Below are positions 22,101 through 33,870 of a DNA stretch of 64,000 bases, in pieces. Position numbers and translations under genes: made by a program. The stretch lies in NCBI GenBank assembly GCA_024811115.1, contig JAKOGH010000035.1:124001-188000 (forward strand). Direction: 5' to 3'. Source of the DNA: Terana coerulea (taxonomy: Eukaryota; Basidiomycota; Agaricomycetes; Polyporales; Phanerochaetaceae). The notes beneath the pieces were generated by a model. The model was not told the DNA's origin, made no database searches, and saw nothing but the letters and a program-made list of their open reading frames with translations. Each line of letters starts with the position of its first letter. Within the stretch, counting starts at the first letter, position 1.

Positions 22101-22492
22101 TGAATTTCCACTGCCCCGGACTTCGGATTAATCAGCACTGTTAGATCCTTGATCTGAAAGGCACACCGAAGACACAGCAAAACGACTTGATGAACACATT
22201 CCTGGACATTACGAGCACGAAGACAGACTTGGAGAGCACATCGTTCCTCTCTTCTCTGGACATGGATCCTGCCAGCCAGACCAACGCGCTCTCCAGCCCC
22301 GCCGGCAGCCGCGTCAACCTCCTTGCGGGTGCGGGCGGGGAGGGCATCCTTGCCGCCCTCACGTCTCCGCCTATCGCAGGCGGCGTCGGCGGCGCGGACA
22401 CGCCGCCCAAGAACGAGCCGCTGTCGAAGTTCTCAGACTTGCGGCGGTTCGTCAGTTTTGCCGTGCGCCGCGACTCGGCGGCGCCGTCCTAG
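19131..22492 (+). CDS. VPS53: GARP complex subunit VPS53
   Basis: VPS53 is a subunit of the Golgi-associated retrograde protein (GARP) tether, which captures endosome-derived vesicles at the trans-Golgi. The start MTSFGPTDSG leads to DGFNPVGILNQFFPDG, SLSRLETVQSQLAQTEDELQ and a long coiled-coil N-terminal region (LGQMSRIREKATESEAVVRN, LDLAKKNLILSMTTLKRLQM). Then come RFGWCRRLLQTHETETGRVF, FIEITRDDM and LQEVLDFEASLAKKY, characteristic of Vps53. The C-terminal half follows in many short exons (LPSSTELFYFYAQNLEQCA, DLCQLHRKWLRIYAEDV, LGTPKTQQNDLMNTFLDIT-like end). The frame ends at TAG 22490-22492 after a Gly/Ala/Pro-rich tail. No lesion seen. The product acts at the cytosolic face of Golgi membranes with VPS51, VPS52 and VPS54. 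Confidence 0.9.
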
Positions 22493-22698
22493 CTCACTTC
22501 GCCCCGCGCTGGGCTGTCGTGCGCCCACGCTCGTGTTATTTATATTCTAGCTCTTATTTAACATCACCAATACCCTGTGCGTCTGGATGCTTGTGCGGAT
22601 TTATGGGAGTATGTATGGTCAGCCCTGGCATTCTGATGGTTACTTGAGTGAGCATAAGAGAGAGGGTCGCAGAGTGCCCCGACAATTTCTACCACGAG

Positions 22699-24465
22699 AT
22701 GGCCGACCCTATACCCTTCAGGATCGCCATTTGGTGAGTACGAGCCAAGTTGTGCCTCCGCATCCTCGTCAACTGACATTGAAATGTTACCCCTTGTAGT
22801 GGCGGGGGGCTTGGTGGTCTTTGCCTTGCTCTCGTTCTGAAGTGCTATGCCGGTTCTAAGAAACTGGCTGTGGATCTGTACGAAGCAAACCCGGAGTTTA
22901 CTGAGATTGGTGCAGGCATAACAGTTTGGGCTCGAACGCGGCATGTACTGCAGTTGCTCGGTATGGGCGATGCGTTGGCTACGAAACCTGCGACGCCCGC
23001 GATGGCGTTCAGAAAAAGCGATACTAAAGAGCCGTTCATCTGGCATTTGCTTCACGTTCCTAGTATGCATTCAGATCTTGCGCTTGCGGCATCAAGGCTG
23101 ACAATTCGTATTTCGCGTGCTAGATGGGACTGCTCTCCCTCGTGCGGAGATGCTTCAACTACTGCTGCACCACCTGGCGCCAGAAGACACGCCCTTTCTG
23201 ACGACACACTTTTCAAAGCGGCTCGAGTCATACGATCAAGATGTTGACGGCGTCGCTCTACATTTTGCGGACGGCACCATCACGCGAGCAGATGTTCTAG
23301 TTGGCGCGGATGGCATCGGCTCTGCGACGCGCAAACAAATGTATACTGACCTAGCCGACAAAGCGAGAGCATCTGACCCAGAGAGGGCCTCATCCTTGCT
23401 GGAGCTCATACCGCCTAGCTGGACCGGGACGTATGCTTACCGCGCTCTACTAGAGCGCGAGAAGCTCCAGGGGCCTCACCCCACAACGTAATGCTCAGAG
23501 GCGGTATTGCGGTGCGCAGCTTGACTTTTGGGCTTGCGCTTCTGATGATTCACAGACAGGCTGCAGTGGTGTGGGACGAACCAGGCATGTTTGACAGGTT
23601 TTCTCGACCGTTGCGTTCTGACGGTCGGAGTTAGCTCGTCGTGTCGTACCCCATATCGCCGACGGTCATCAACGTTCTGTTCTTCGAGACGGTGTCGGAC
23701 GGCCTTGGCAAGCCTCTCACGGGTCCGTCGGTTTCCGTCGCGTCGCGCGAAGAAGTCGTCGCGCTTTACGAGGATTGGGAAGAAGACCTCCGCGTTGCTG
23801 CCGAGGTGTGTACGACACGTCCTGCGAAATCCCGGCATCCACGGATTGGCGGATGTCTGCGAAGTGCTGATATCACTGTCATGTCAGAATGTGGGGCAAA
23901 CGTCAAAATGGGCAATCAGCCATGTTTCTGGTTTACCGACATATGTAGACGGGAGAGTCGCGCTCTTAGGTGACTCGGTGAGTGTCTCCCCCTTCATATA
24001 AGTCGAATAATGCCGTTGACAGTTGATCTAGGCCCACGCTATGAGCACCCATTTCGGCGCCGGGGCTGGCCAGGCCATCGAGGTAAGTACACACCCTGTC
24101 AGTTTCAACAACACGTTGCAGCTGACCATAACGGCACACAGGACGCCTTCATCCTCGGCTGCCTGCTCGCGCACCCTGCCATCGCCGCCGGGCACGCACA
24201 CGCGGCGCTGGACGCGTACGACGCGATCCGACGCCCCATCGGGAATGATGTCTGCGCGCAGTCACTCAGACTCGGCTTTCTGTACGAGTTTCACCCAGGC
24301 TGGCTGCCGCCGGGCACGGACGCCGCGAAGGCGCAGGCGGGCGATGCGCGGGAGCTGCAGAAGATCGTGGATGAGATGGAGGACGTCTGGGCGTTCCACT
24401 CGGGCGGGATGCCAGACCAGGATTGGCAGCGCGCACAAGCGATGCTGGAGGACTCGTGTGCGTAG
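22699..24465 (+). CDS. FAD-dependent monooxygenase, salicylate-hydroxylase-like
   Basis: Exon 1 (22699-22733) encodes MADPIPFRIAI and splices to the FAD motif CGGGLGGLCLALVLK. The DG motif (VLVGADGIGSATRKQM) lies mid-protein, and the GD motif (RVALLGDSAHAMSTHFGAGA) follows after the exon ending in VSGLPTYVDG. The three motifs in order define class A flavoprotein hydroxylases that use NAD(P)H and oxygen to hydroxylate aromatic rings. The arrangement resembles fungal salicylate hydroxylase-like enzymes, often used in aromatic catabolism. All junctions, including TGVGRTRH|LVVSYPIS near 23570-23635, can be resolved with GT-AG introns. Stop TAG at 24463-24465. The substrate cannot be predicted. 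It follows VPS53 by 206 bases on the same strand but is functionally unrelated. Confidence 0.87.
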
Positions 24466-24831
24466 AGCGGACTCAAGCGAGTGTTCCATAGCAATGAACT
24501 ATACAGACGAGTGCAACTGGCATGGCGCATTGGACAACTAGAGCACAAACAAAGGACACAGTGAGGAAACAGTCTATGAGTACTTTACACAGGACACGGA
24601 TGCGAACAGAAAAAGAGGAGGATGCATGCGGACGGACAGGAGGCGTGGTATGCGAGACGAGTCACAATGGAGGGTATACACTGTCCATGCCAGAGCACAT
24701 TGACTACTGTACAATGCGAGCAGAACAACGACGTGCGGCAGAGCGATGCATAACTTAGGTAAAACGACAACGGCGCGGCGCGGGCGGCCGCGACCTTCGA
24801 CTTTCGGCCTTCGCGGATGCGCGGGCGGCTG
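24466..24831. other. Convergent 3' region
   Basis: About 365 bases between the stop codons of the monooxygenase (+) and the membrane protein (-). Base composition shifts sharply here, from about average on the left to very GC-rich on the right. No further gene was recognised. Confidence 0.5.
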
Positions 24832-27800
24832 CTACCGCCTGCTCGCGTCGGGCTGGCTGGCCATCACGGAGGAGAACGAGGGCCCGAGCGTGCTCCCCCG
24901 TCCTCTAGTGCTCCCGCGCGGGCCCAGCGGGCCCCCCGACGTCCGCGCGCGGCCAAACGCGCTCGGCGGGCCCCCGCCCGGTGTCGCCGGCGGCGTCGCG
25001 GGGATCAGCTTCTGTATGATATACGGCCGCGTGTCGGGCTGCGGTGGCGGCGCAAGCGTCGTCCGCGGCGCCGGGGTGCTTGTGCTCGGCAGCGGCGGGT
25101 GCGGCGCGCGGCGCGTCGTCGCCGTCTCGGAGCCGCCGGACGCGCTCGACTGCGCCGAGTGGCGGAAGTGGATGTCGGAGACGGTGAGCGGGATGGAGTC
25201 CGTCGGGGACGGGAGCAGCTCCGCGGGGTCGAGCGGGTGCACGGACTGCGGGACGTCCGCGCTTTCGGTGGGGCGCGCGGCGGGCAGGGCGAGGGGCGGG
25301 AGCGGGACAGCCTGCAGCGAGATGTTGGGCGAGGAGGACGGGTGGGAGGACGTGCGGCCGCCGGCCATGGTCATGGAGAGCCCGAGCGAGACGCGGTGCT
25401 CGGCGGGGACGGGCGGGATGGAGCTGCTTGCTTGGCCGCTCGACGAGCTCTCGTCGCGCGTGTGGCGGGCGTGCGAGGAGCTGCGGGTCGACGTGGACCG
25501 GGACGGCTGCGTGGAGCGGGAGCCGCTCGAGAGGGACTGCGAGCCGGAGGAGTCCATCTCGAGGAAGGAGTACCGGGCGTACTGCGCTGCGGGTCGGCCT
25601 CGGGCTCCGGCGCGCCCTCGACGGCCGCTTCAAAGGCAGAGGCGCGATGCGGCCGCCACGCCAAGGCGTGCTTGAGCGACGCCGGCAGCGATATGCCCGA
25701 GACCGCGCTGCGGGAGCGCGACCTCCGTCTCCGCTTCGAGCTGCTGTCGTCCTCGAAATTTACTCGCAGAGGCGACGCCATGGGCGGCGCGAGGTACGAC
25801 GGCCCCGCGGTGCTGCTCGCGCGCGCGTCGCTCTCCTGCACATCGACAGGCACGTCCGACGCCGGCGTGTACATCTGCTTGAGCAGGATGCTCTGCGGCC
25901 CCTCGCTCGTCGCCAAGTTCGCGAGCGTCGCGAGGTTCGAGGACGAGCGCATCTCGCGCGGGCCGCGCGGCTTCGGACTCCTGGGCGAGCCCGGCAACGG
26001 GAACGTCGAAGCCCACGCGGGCGCAGACTGCGGCGGGGGCGGGGGCTGCTCTGCAAATCGCTGCGTCGGCGTCGGCGAGTCCCCGTCTGAGCGCGTGCGG
26101 ACGTGGCCCCTGCCTGGCGGCGGGAGCTCGGGCAGGCTGATCGAGTAGCTGCCGTCCGAGTTCTGCGAGCCGTGGCGCGAGTGCGCGCGCGGGACCTGCA
26201 GCATCTCCCGCTCGTGGCCATCCTCCTCGCCATCTTCGTCCTCCTCGTCCTCCTTCCGGCCGCTGATGTCGAGGATCTCGACGTCGCGCGCCGGCCGCCC
26301 GGGCGCGCTCTTCTGCTGCGGCGCCTTTTCGACGTCGACTTGCTGCGAGCGCCGTCGGGTGAGGAACGACAGCCTGCGGGTCGAGACGCGCGGGTTCGCG
26401 AGGAAGCTCTGCTTCCGCTGCCTCTCCCGCCGGCGGCGCACGTACAGGTACGTGAGCGCGGTGAAGGCGAGGGCGGCGATGACGATCCCGACGGACAGCG
26501 CGGCGATGGTGCCGCGGCGGAGCGGGGGCGACGACATCGCTCCTACAGGGGTTGCGCTGCGCGTCGCGCGGCGAGAGCGAGATAAACAAAACATGTTCAG
26601 TAAGGGGGTGGTTACTGAGCCAGGCACGCACGCGATCACTCACCCGCCGCTGCCCTGCGCCACGGTCGTCACATTCACGCTGCCGAGCACGAGCAGCGCG
26701 CCGTGTCCGCCGGGGGTCGCGCCGGCGTTGACGATGTCCAGCTGGTGCACGACGTCCGGGGCGAGCCCGGTCTGGAAGAACAGGAGCGTCGGGGAGGAGA
26801 GGTTGAACGACGAGCGGGCGGAGAGCGTCTGCGGCGGGCTGTTGTCCAATGATATATTGTACGAGCCCGAAAGCGGTGTCGTCAACCCTGCAAGTGTCAC
26901 TGATGTGCCTACGCAACGAGCGATCAAAGGGCGCAGGCATGTCAGCGTGAGAGGCCGCTCGCGCGGAGCGACGAGACGCGGGAGCTTACCATTAAACTGA
27001 ACAGACGCCCGATCGCCGAGGTTCGTGCTGGTGTGGAAGGACACGTTCTGGGCGGGCAGGAGGCCTGCGTCGAAGGACCACTGGCCCCGGAATGAGAGCT
27101 GCGTGTCAGGTAAGGTATGGGTCGCCACGGTGATGTTGGATGTCCTGCAAAGCAATATCAGTACGGCCCAACCGGAGACGGTCTGTCGCCTCCTCATGGC
27201 AAGTAGACGACGTAAAGGAAGATTGGCATGCGGCGTTGATCCTGGTGGAATTCCATATAATCGCAAAAAAAGACACGTAGAATGAAGGTGTGGGGGCCCA
27301 AGGAGTTCCGAGAAACACGCGAGAAAAAGAAATAGGAAGCTGCGAAGTCTACCTCAAATTGCAAGGCGAGACTCACTGGTTCTTCAATTCTGCGGGGGCG
27401 GTGCTGGTAATTAGGGCACGGTCGAATTGTAGTACGATAGCGTCGTCGTTAACGTCGTTAGGGTTATGCATAGTCAGCTGGACAGTATGCTCGCCGTTCG
27501 TCAAGTTCGTGAAAGAAGCCAGAACGCTATTTGAAGGGTCCGAGTCTGCGGCCACCGACGACGCGTAATTGGTGGTCGATGTTCCATCCAACGAAACAGA
27601 ATACGAGACGGAAGAGGGAAATGCGACTGAGGATGTTGGAAACAAGCCATAGAGCGAGATTGCTGTGCCTAAGGATAAAGCAATCAGTAAGAGCCATGAA
27701 GGATGTTTCATGGTAAGGGAGGGGAATAAAATAGTTTACTACGGTGTGGCGCGCGGACTGGTATGCTGCACGCAAACCTGAGACACAGACAGGGTCGGTA

Positions 27801-28170
27801 TATGCGTCAGTAGCGGCAACCCTGGTACATATACTCTATAACATATGTCAAAACCTCACACAAAATGTTGAACAAGATTCGTATGCATTTCAGAACCTTT
27901 AGTGAATATGATCGCCAGTGCCTCACCATTCCACGTTAACGAGAGTGACGCCTCGTTTGCTGAGGTCACATGAAGGCTGGTCCCAGTGCCTTCACCCGTG
28001 ACTGGGTCCGGTGTGAAACCGCTGGTGGAATACTGGGGATTCCAGCCTGCGGTGAGGTTCGGTGCGCCGAATGGGTCCGCAAAGGGCGAGTAGGAGACCG
28101 TCGGCGAGGTGTCGTCGACGGTAATGACAAACTCATCGTCGCCTGCGGAAGGGGATGCGCCGTCTGCCAT
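24832..28170 (-). CDS. Single-pass membrane protein with serine/proline-rich cytoplasmic tail
   Basis: The order on the minus strand is: extracellular-type segments with many Asn-x-Ser/Thr sites (FVITVDDTSPTVSYSPFADP, PNLTAGWNPQYSTSGFT, SLYGLFPTSSVAFPSSVSYS, SFRGQWSFDAGLLPAQNVSF, SFNLSSPTLLFFQTGLAPDV), one hydrophobic helix (GTIAALSVGIVIAALAFTAL) followed by basic YVRRRRERQRK, then a long disordered Ser/Pro/Arg-rich tail. This is a common agaricomycete architecture of unknown role, presumably a cell-surface protein. No signal peptide is visible at the 28170 start; the true first exon may lie further upstream. Near 25585-25600 the tail changes frame (EADPQ to YARYSFLEMDSS) with only a weak 41-base intron candidate, so a one-base indel is likely. 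Stop at 24832. The 3' half is extremely GC-rich, and long opposite-strand open frames there are artefacts. Confidence 0.7.
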
Positions 28171-30734
28171 GCATGGAGGTGAAATACGGCCCAGGTGACG
28201 CCTACGCGTGCGGAGTAGGGGTTGTAGCGGAGTGGACTCGGGGTGCGCCAGGCAGACGAGGGGTGCGTGGGATTAAGAGCAGCAGGAAGGGCGAGGGCCT
28301 GCACAAGCTGCTTGCACGCACGCACCTGCGGGCAGCAGGGAGAGGTGTCCAGCGCTGGCCCACGCCCCATCTGCGCTGTCGGGCCCGTGGCCCGCGCTCG
28401 GGGAGGCGCCAGGCCATCACGCCTGTCCCTGCTTGCCGCCGGCTGGCTGAGCACGAGTGCATTGCAGCCCCTTCGCGCCCTGGCGCGTCGAGAGAGCCCT
28501 GTGCCGGAACGAGCGAAATGCATCAGACACGCCTCCCGGACATCTCATCGCCATGTCGACAGCTCATTAGGAGAACCTACCGAAGTGATATGCCTGGCCC
28601 GGCCGTCTGGGCACCGCACAGCCTGCGGCGCCCACGCAGAAACGCCAACTGCGTTCAGGTTGGCTATTTAATTTATGTTTGGCTATTTTCCGCCGGATTT
28701 TGGGGGCGAGTTCATTTTGGGTGGCGGAGGAAGTTGAAGGGGCAGAGGTCAGACCGCCGCTTCCAGCCGATGGGCGATCCTTGATGGAGGCGCCCGATGG
28801 ATCTGACACCGACCGCCCGTCTCGAAAAAGTCAACCGTCCAAGTTCGTTCCCGCCGCTCATCTGCGCCATCGTCCTTCGAGTTCCTCGTTCTCAGGAACC
28901 TCCCATCCCACCAGGCGGTCTGTACTCCGCCACACCATCTGTGCGATGCTCGCAAGGGCTCGTATACATGTCGCTCGTGTGCCTCAATAAAGCCTCAATT
29001 ATGCCGCTTAAACTGCGAGTAAGCGTCATCCCGTTCGAGCCATCAGTATCATCTTCATATGCACGGTAGGTGGACGCCGTCATCGCTATCGATAGGGTCC
29101 GATGCTAACATGATAGACAGGCTGCCAAAGGAACAAGGTTCTTTCAGTCGGATGCTTTGACGCGTCAGGTCCCATGGCCGGGCGTGTTCCGCCTCGAGGT
29201 CGCAACCGCAGTCGCCTCCACCATGTACAGTGAGTCGCTGTCTACTTTTCGTGACCTGCAATTTCACCTCTGTCTCACGACGTCCATAAGTTCTACTCAG
29301 TTTTGTCGAGGTCGATGCCCGCGTCGACTACCGGTCTGTCTGCTTCCGCATCAAGGGATGGTGGCTTGCAAGCGACAGATCCGGTGGGTCTCGGAAACTT
29401 AGGCGGTCGGCATTTTAACAATACTGATGTCACAGTCGCCGGTAGGGCCCGTATATACCTGCGCTCATATTGACGACGCAGCCTCTACATGTTGCACCGC
29501 GTACTGCCCAAAACCACACTGGTACTTTCCATGTGAACAAAGGTGAATGCAGGCTATTATCCTTTCGATATTCCTGGACTCAACCGTGTCCTGGCTCGCG
29601 ACGGACCTCATCCACTAGCAGCTCCGCTAGTGCCGCCTTGGCACGTCCATGGACATGTTCCGTTGGTCTTCCGCGGCGACTAGCTCCCGCTGATGACGGC
29701 GGCAAGGAGCGGCACGTATAGCACATACATATTCTCGACGCACCGCCTCACTCCGTAACTCCAGCTGATGATGGTGGCGCGCGCAGCTAAAACCTTGAAT
29801 CGCGCATAGTAATACGCCGTACACACAGCCACTGGCGACTGATGCGCCACTCCGCCTGCGCCAGGCCGCCACGGAGTGCCCGGTACTCGGATGGGCGCGG
29901 CGTGCGTGCCGCAGCATGCGGTGCGGTGTCGTATGTCGTCGCGGCTGTCGTCGAGAAACATATGTTTCAAGTGCGTGGCTCCTCTTGCCGACCAGTCTGA
30001 GAGCACTAAGCGAGCCTGCAGCAGAGCAAGGGCTAGTGAAACTGATCGCAAGTCCCCGTAATTGCATTTGTAGGCTAGAGATGGTAGTGCATTTCGTCAT
30101 AGTGAGTGTCCCGCACATGCGTCGTGATTGTCACGGTGGATTTCCGTCGTAGGGATCATCCGCACGCTGCGATGAGGACACAACCAGGCTCGGAACCTAC
30201 GGCCCGAAACGTGTGCCTGCAGAGATACTTAACGCGCCTGATGTCTACTCATGATGGCTGCATAGGTCAAGCGGCTGTGAACACTGAAGCTTGAAGTTTG
30301 AAGGAGAAGCAACTACTTCCGACGGCTACCGAGGCCGCACTAGGCTACCGGTGCATACCCAGAAAATTGTATTGGCCAGGGAAAATTTCCGCTTCACGCT
30401 GCATAGTATGTATGTCGATCCGAGAGTGGCGACCTTCGAGTAAACACTATTTTAAATACGCCAAGTTGCTTGAGCTCTTGATTGGCGTGTCACCCTGCAC
30501 GTGCTGGGAAAGATATTCCTTAAATGCGTAAACGCCCATAGTGACGCCCAGGGCGCTTCTGTGCTTCAATAGCATCTTGCTAGGCTCGACCGTTGCGTTC
30601 AACTAGAATGAACCAGTCTCATCGCACGAAGTCGAAGCCAAACCTAACTGCTATCGGAGCTGTGTTTGGTGCTGGTGCGGCGTAGCCAAAGTCCTCGCTA
30701 ATTTCGACTTCGGGTCAGTCAAGTGGTGACAACG
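28171..30734. other. 2.5 kb without a supported gene
   Basis: Several short open frames exist on both strands, e.g. plus strand 28784-28990 starting MEAPDGSDTDRPSRKSQ, but none has a recognisable domain or a coherent exon chain. The left edge may include a missing first exon (signal peptide) of the membrane-protein gene. No repeat or mobile element was recognised. Confidence 0.45.
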
Positions 30735-33288
30735 ATGGCACTCGCCACTGCCGAGTCCAGCTCACCAGCGTACTTTGCGTCGTACCTCGCCAGGATACGC
30801 GAGACGCACCCCGACTTCCCGCTGGACCCCGTCATATTCCAGTCCATCCTGCTCTGCCTCGTCGCCGGCGGGCCGCACGCGCGCCCTGGCGCGCCGTCCC
30901 GTGGGTGCAAGAACCTCCTCCTGCGGACGGACGCGGACGACGTGGGTCTCGTGCTCAGTCTCGCGACGATGGTGCGTTTGATTCCTCTGCGGCGAACGCA
31001 GGATCTGTCCTTCGATTCCCAGCGTTCATCAGCTGTGGGACCTGGCCGTCTCTGCTGCGTGCGGAGATGGCAGGTCTCGTAGTTTCGTCGCTAGCCACCG
31101 TGACCTCGCGCGCGCGTTCGCCGTACGCGCTGTCTTTATTTGACACCGGTCGTTCATGCTCTAGGGTCGAGCTAGTAGACTGTGATTGTGGCTCTGTGGC
31201 GGCTGAACACGGCGGTTACTATCAATGAGCCCTCAGAGCTCCGTCCTCCGCTGATAGATGAGGGTGGTCATCTCGGCCTGGGCTCATTGTGGCTTCTGTC
31301 AATGATGCAGATGCAATGTAGTTCCCTGCACATACACTCCCCGTGTCTGAGTAGTACTGAGGATGTGCATCTTTCCACACGATGACAACATCAGTTCTTT
31401 TTCTCAATGCTGCTATTCAGTGAACAGATACTGACATCGAACCCAGATCCTCACAACAATCTTTGGGCTTCCCACTCACAAATACAAAGCAAAACAAGAC
31501 CTCAATGCGGGCGGGGCGTCCCACCCCGCCCATCCGCCCCACGAAGAGCACCCAGACGATTTCCTGCGCCGCCTCTTCTTCCGGGAGAAGCACGGCGCAC
31601 GCCACGGTCCCTCTGGCGACAAGGCGCCGCGTGACCGCGCGCGCAGACCAGGCGGCGCGCACGCGCCGAAGCGGGCGTCGACGTTCCCGGCCGCGCCCCC
31701 CGCCGCGGCGGCGCCGTCGGTGCACACGCGCGAGAACACGGAGGAGGCGCGGTTCGACGCCGCGGCGTCGCTCGGCTCGTCGCGCCGCGTCACGACGAGC
31801 CCACCGGCGACGCTGCGCACGCGGCCCCAGGCGCCGCGCATGCAGACCGAGCCCGCGTCCGTGTCGGCCGCGACGAAGCACATCGACATCCCTGGCGTCT
31901 ACCGGCGATCCGCCGTCAGGCAAGCTCGTACGGCGCAGGCGGGCTGCCGAAGGCTCTGGTCGTCGCGGGCCTGGAGCACGTCGAGATCCCGATGCAGAGG
32001 GCGCTGCTGAGGGTGCTGCAGGACCGACGGCTGGTGCTCGATGATTATTTCACACTGGCGACGCACGATGCAGAGTTTGGTCCTGGTTCTGGCGGGACGT
32101 GGAACCTGCCTCCGGACTTCATCATGGTCAGTGTGTGTCCTCTGGATCCGCACGAGCGGCCGGAGATGCTGGAGACACTGGTGAGCACGCGCGTCGCAGC
32201 TCGTGCGCGAATTGGGGCTGAACAGACGTGAAGCTCGACAGGTTTGCGATGAGTGCGGACATTCAGGTCTCCCCGGCCGTGCGACAGGCGTACACGGCCT
32301 ACCGCTCGTCCATCTCCACGCCGCTGTCCGCATCCTTTCATTCGTTGTCCCCCGCGGGCCGCTGTCCCCACTGAACCCCGGCTACGACACGCCGCCCGTC
32401 TCGCCTTCGCCCCGCCTGCGGCCCCTCCCCCTCGGCTCCTCCCCGCAGCTCTCCCCCGCCCACCCGAGCGGATCCGCCGCGCCGGTCGTGTCCCCCGACG
32501 AGCTCCAGCAGCTCCGCGCGTTCACGCGGCCCGCCCCGCCGACGCTCGCGTTCGCGCCCGCGGCCGCACGACGCCGCCGACGACGCCTGCACCGCCCTGC
32601 ACGCCTCCCTCCACATCTACCTCGCCGACCTCTTCGCCGCCGCACGCCACCACCCGCTCCTCGACGGCACGCTGCTCACCCGCCGCGCGCACCAGGACGC
32701 GGAGGCCCTCGCGCGCGCGCACCGCGTGCTCGGCGGGGACGCCCTCGGCGCGGAGCTCGTCACGCACGCCGCGCAGGCCCCGCCGCCGCACGACGGCGCA
32801 TCGAGCCGCAGCAGCGGCAGCCAGACGGACGGCGGGCCGCACACGGAGGACGGCCTCTGGGGCCGCGGCGCGGACGCAGACGCAGACGAAGCGGTGTGGC
32901 TCGGCGCGGAGCTCTCCGTGGGGCGGCGCAAGGCGGCGAGCCTGCGCAGCGTCGAGGTGCGCATCCACGCGCCCGACACCCCCGATGGCCCCGACGGGCG
33001 GTTCGCGCGCGCGGAGAGCGTGCGCAGCCGCGACTACGGCCACGGCGCGCCGAGCCTGCTCGCGCCGCTGCCGCTGCCCCCGCGGTGCTCGACGTGTCCG
33101 AGGTCGACGTCGGGCGCGTGTTCCCGCGGGTGGTGTCCCACCGTCTGCGGGTGCGCGCGGGCCCGGACGACGAGATCCTGGGGAGCATCATGTGTCCCGC
33201 CGTGCGCACGCATGCGCCGCCCGACGGTCCCTCGGCGGACAGGAAGACTGTCAAGCAGGTTCTTGTGGGGATCCTGGCGGAGGTTTGA
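30735..33288 (+). pseudogene. AAA/Mg-chelatase-like ATPase family gene with several frameshifts
   Basis: Exon 1 (MALATAESSSPAYFASYLAR...LLRTDADDVGLVLSLATM, ending 30971) joins ILTTIFGLPTHKYKAKQ at 31447 after a 475-base intron, far longer than its neighbours. The middle reads GAGGLPKALVVAGLEHVEIP, MQRALLRVLQDRRLVLDD, GGTWNLPPDFIMVSVCPLDP and FAMSADIQVSPAVRQAY. The end is SEVDVGRVFPRVVSHRLRVR...TVKQVLVGILAEV. The layout recalls the Walker B/sensor region of Mg-chelatase or MCM-like AAA proteins, but the Walker B acids are replaced (VVAGLE) and no Walker A loop was seen, so ATPase activity is doubtful. One-base frame changes occur near 31920, 32357, 32570 and 33085 without introns, all in GC-rich runs. 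Either the gene is decaying or the assembly has indel errors here. Family naming is tentative. Confidence 0.6.
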
Positions 33289-33870
33289 ATGTTATGCTCC
33301 ATTCATATTGATAGATACCCAACTAGTTTCTCAGTGAAGAGATTAATGCATTATTTCCGTGAGCGACAGGTGCTTTCAAGTTGCCTGTCGTATTTATTAC
33401 CAACGTTTCTTCTGAATGCGGTGACGGTATTCGCGTACAATGTCTAGCTAGCGAGTATTTCGTACGCAATGCATTCATGAGCACGAGGCAGCCCTGAGCG
33501 CCATCCCTCCATCCACCCAGGTAACTTCTTGTAAAGTGCAGAGGTCACACAGCTTACCAGAATGCACTGCACGAATGGGAAGGGACAATGTAGACGTGTA
33601 CGGGATGTATTGTCCCTAATTTACCGTACAGACGACATCTTACACAATTTGTCCCGTGCGATCCCCAGTCAATGACGCATGAGAGAAAAAAGAGTAATCA
33701 TACAACGGCGCGCGAGCATCCACTGCTCTTTTTCGATGTTTAGCTTATTATGCATTCAGACGAGAGCAGCAGGCATGGGCGAAGGCAGTACAGACATATC
33801 ATGGCATGTGGGCCACAAGAGTGGGATGCAGACAAAGCAGCGACGAAAAGAGGAGGCCATCCGGGAAAAT
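33289..33870. other. Convergent intergenic region
   Basis: About 580 bases between the AAA-like gene (+) and RPS23 (-), AT-richer than the preceding gene. It should contain both 3' ends. No coding or RNA feature was recognised. Confidence 0.5.

Noticed and set aside
24817..26148. Open frames of 220-443 codons on the plus strand in the GC-rich region
   Set aside because: They lie opposite the membrane-protein gene, consist of Arg/Ala/Gly-rich low-complexity sequence and owe their length to the lack of stops in GC-rich DNA.
28155..28784. Plus-strand frame of 209 codons
   Set aside because: No domain, overlaps the 5' end of the membrane-protein gene, and has random-like composition.
32253..33311. 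Long Arg/Pro-rich frames over the end of the AAA-like gene
   Set aside because: Only the frames carrying VSPDELQQLRAF, ADLFAAARHHPLLDG and VFPRVVSHRLRV look conserved; the others are GC-driven shadows.
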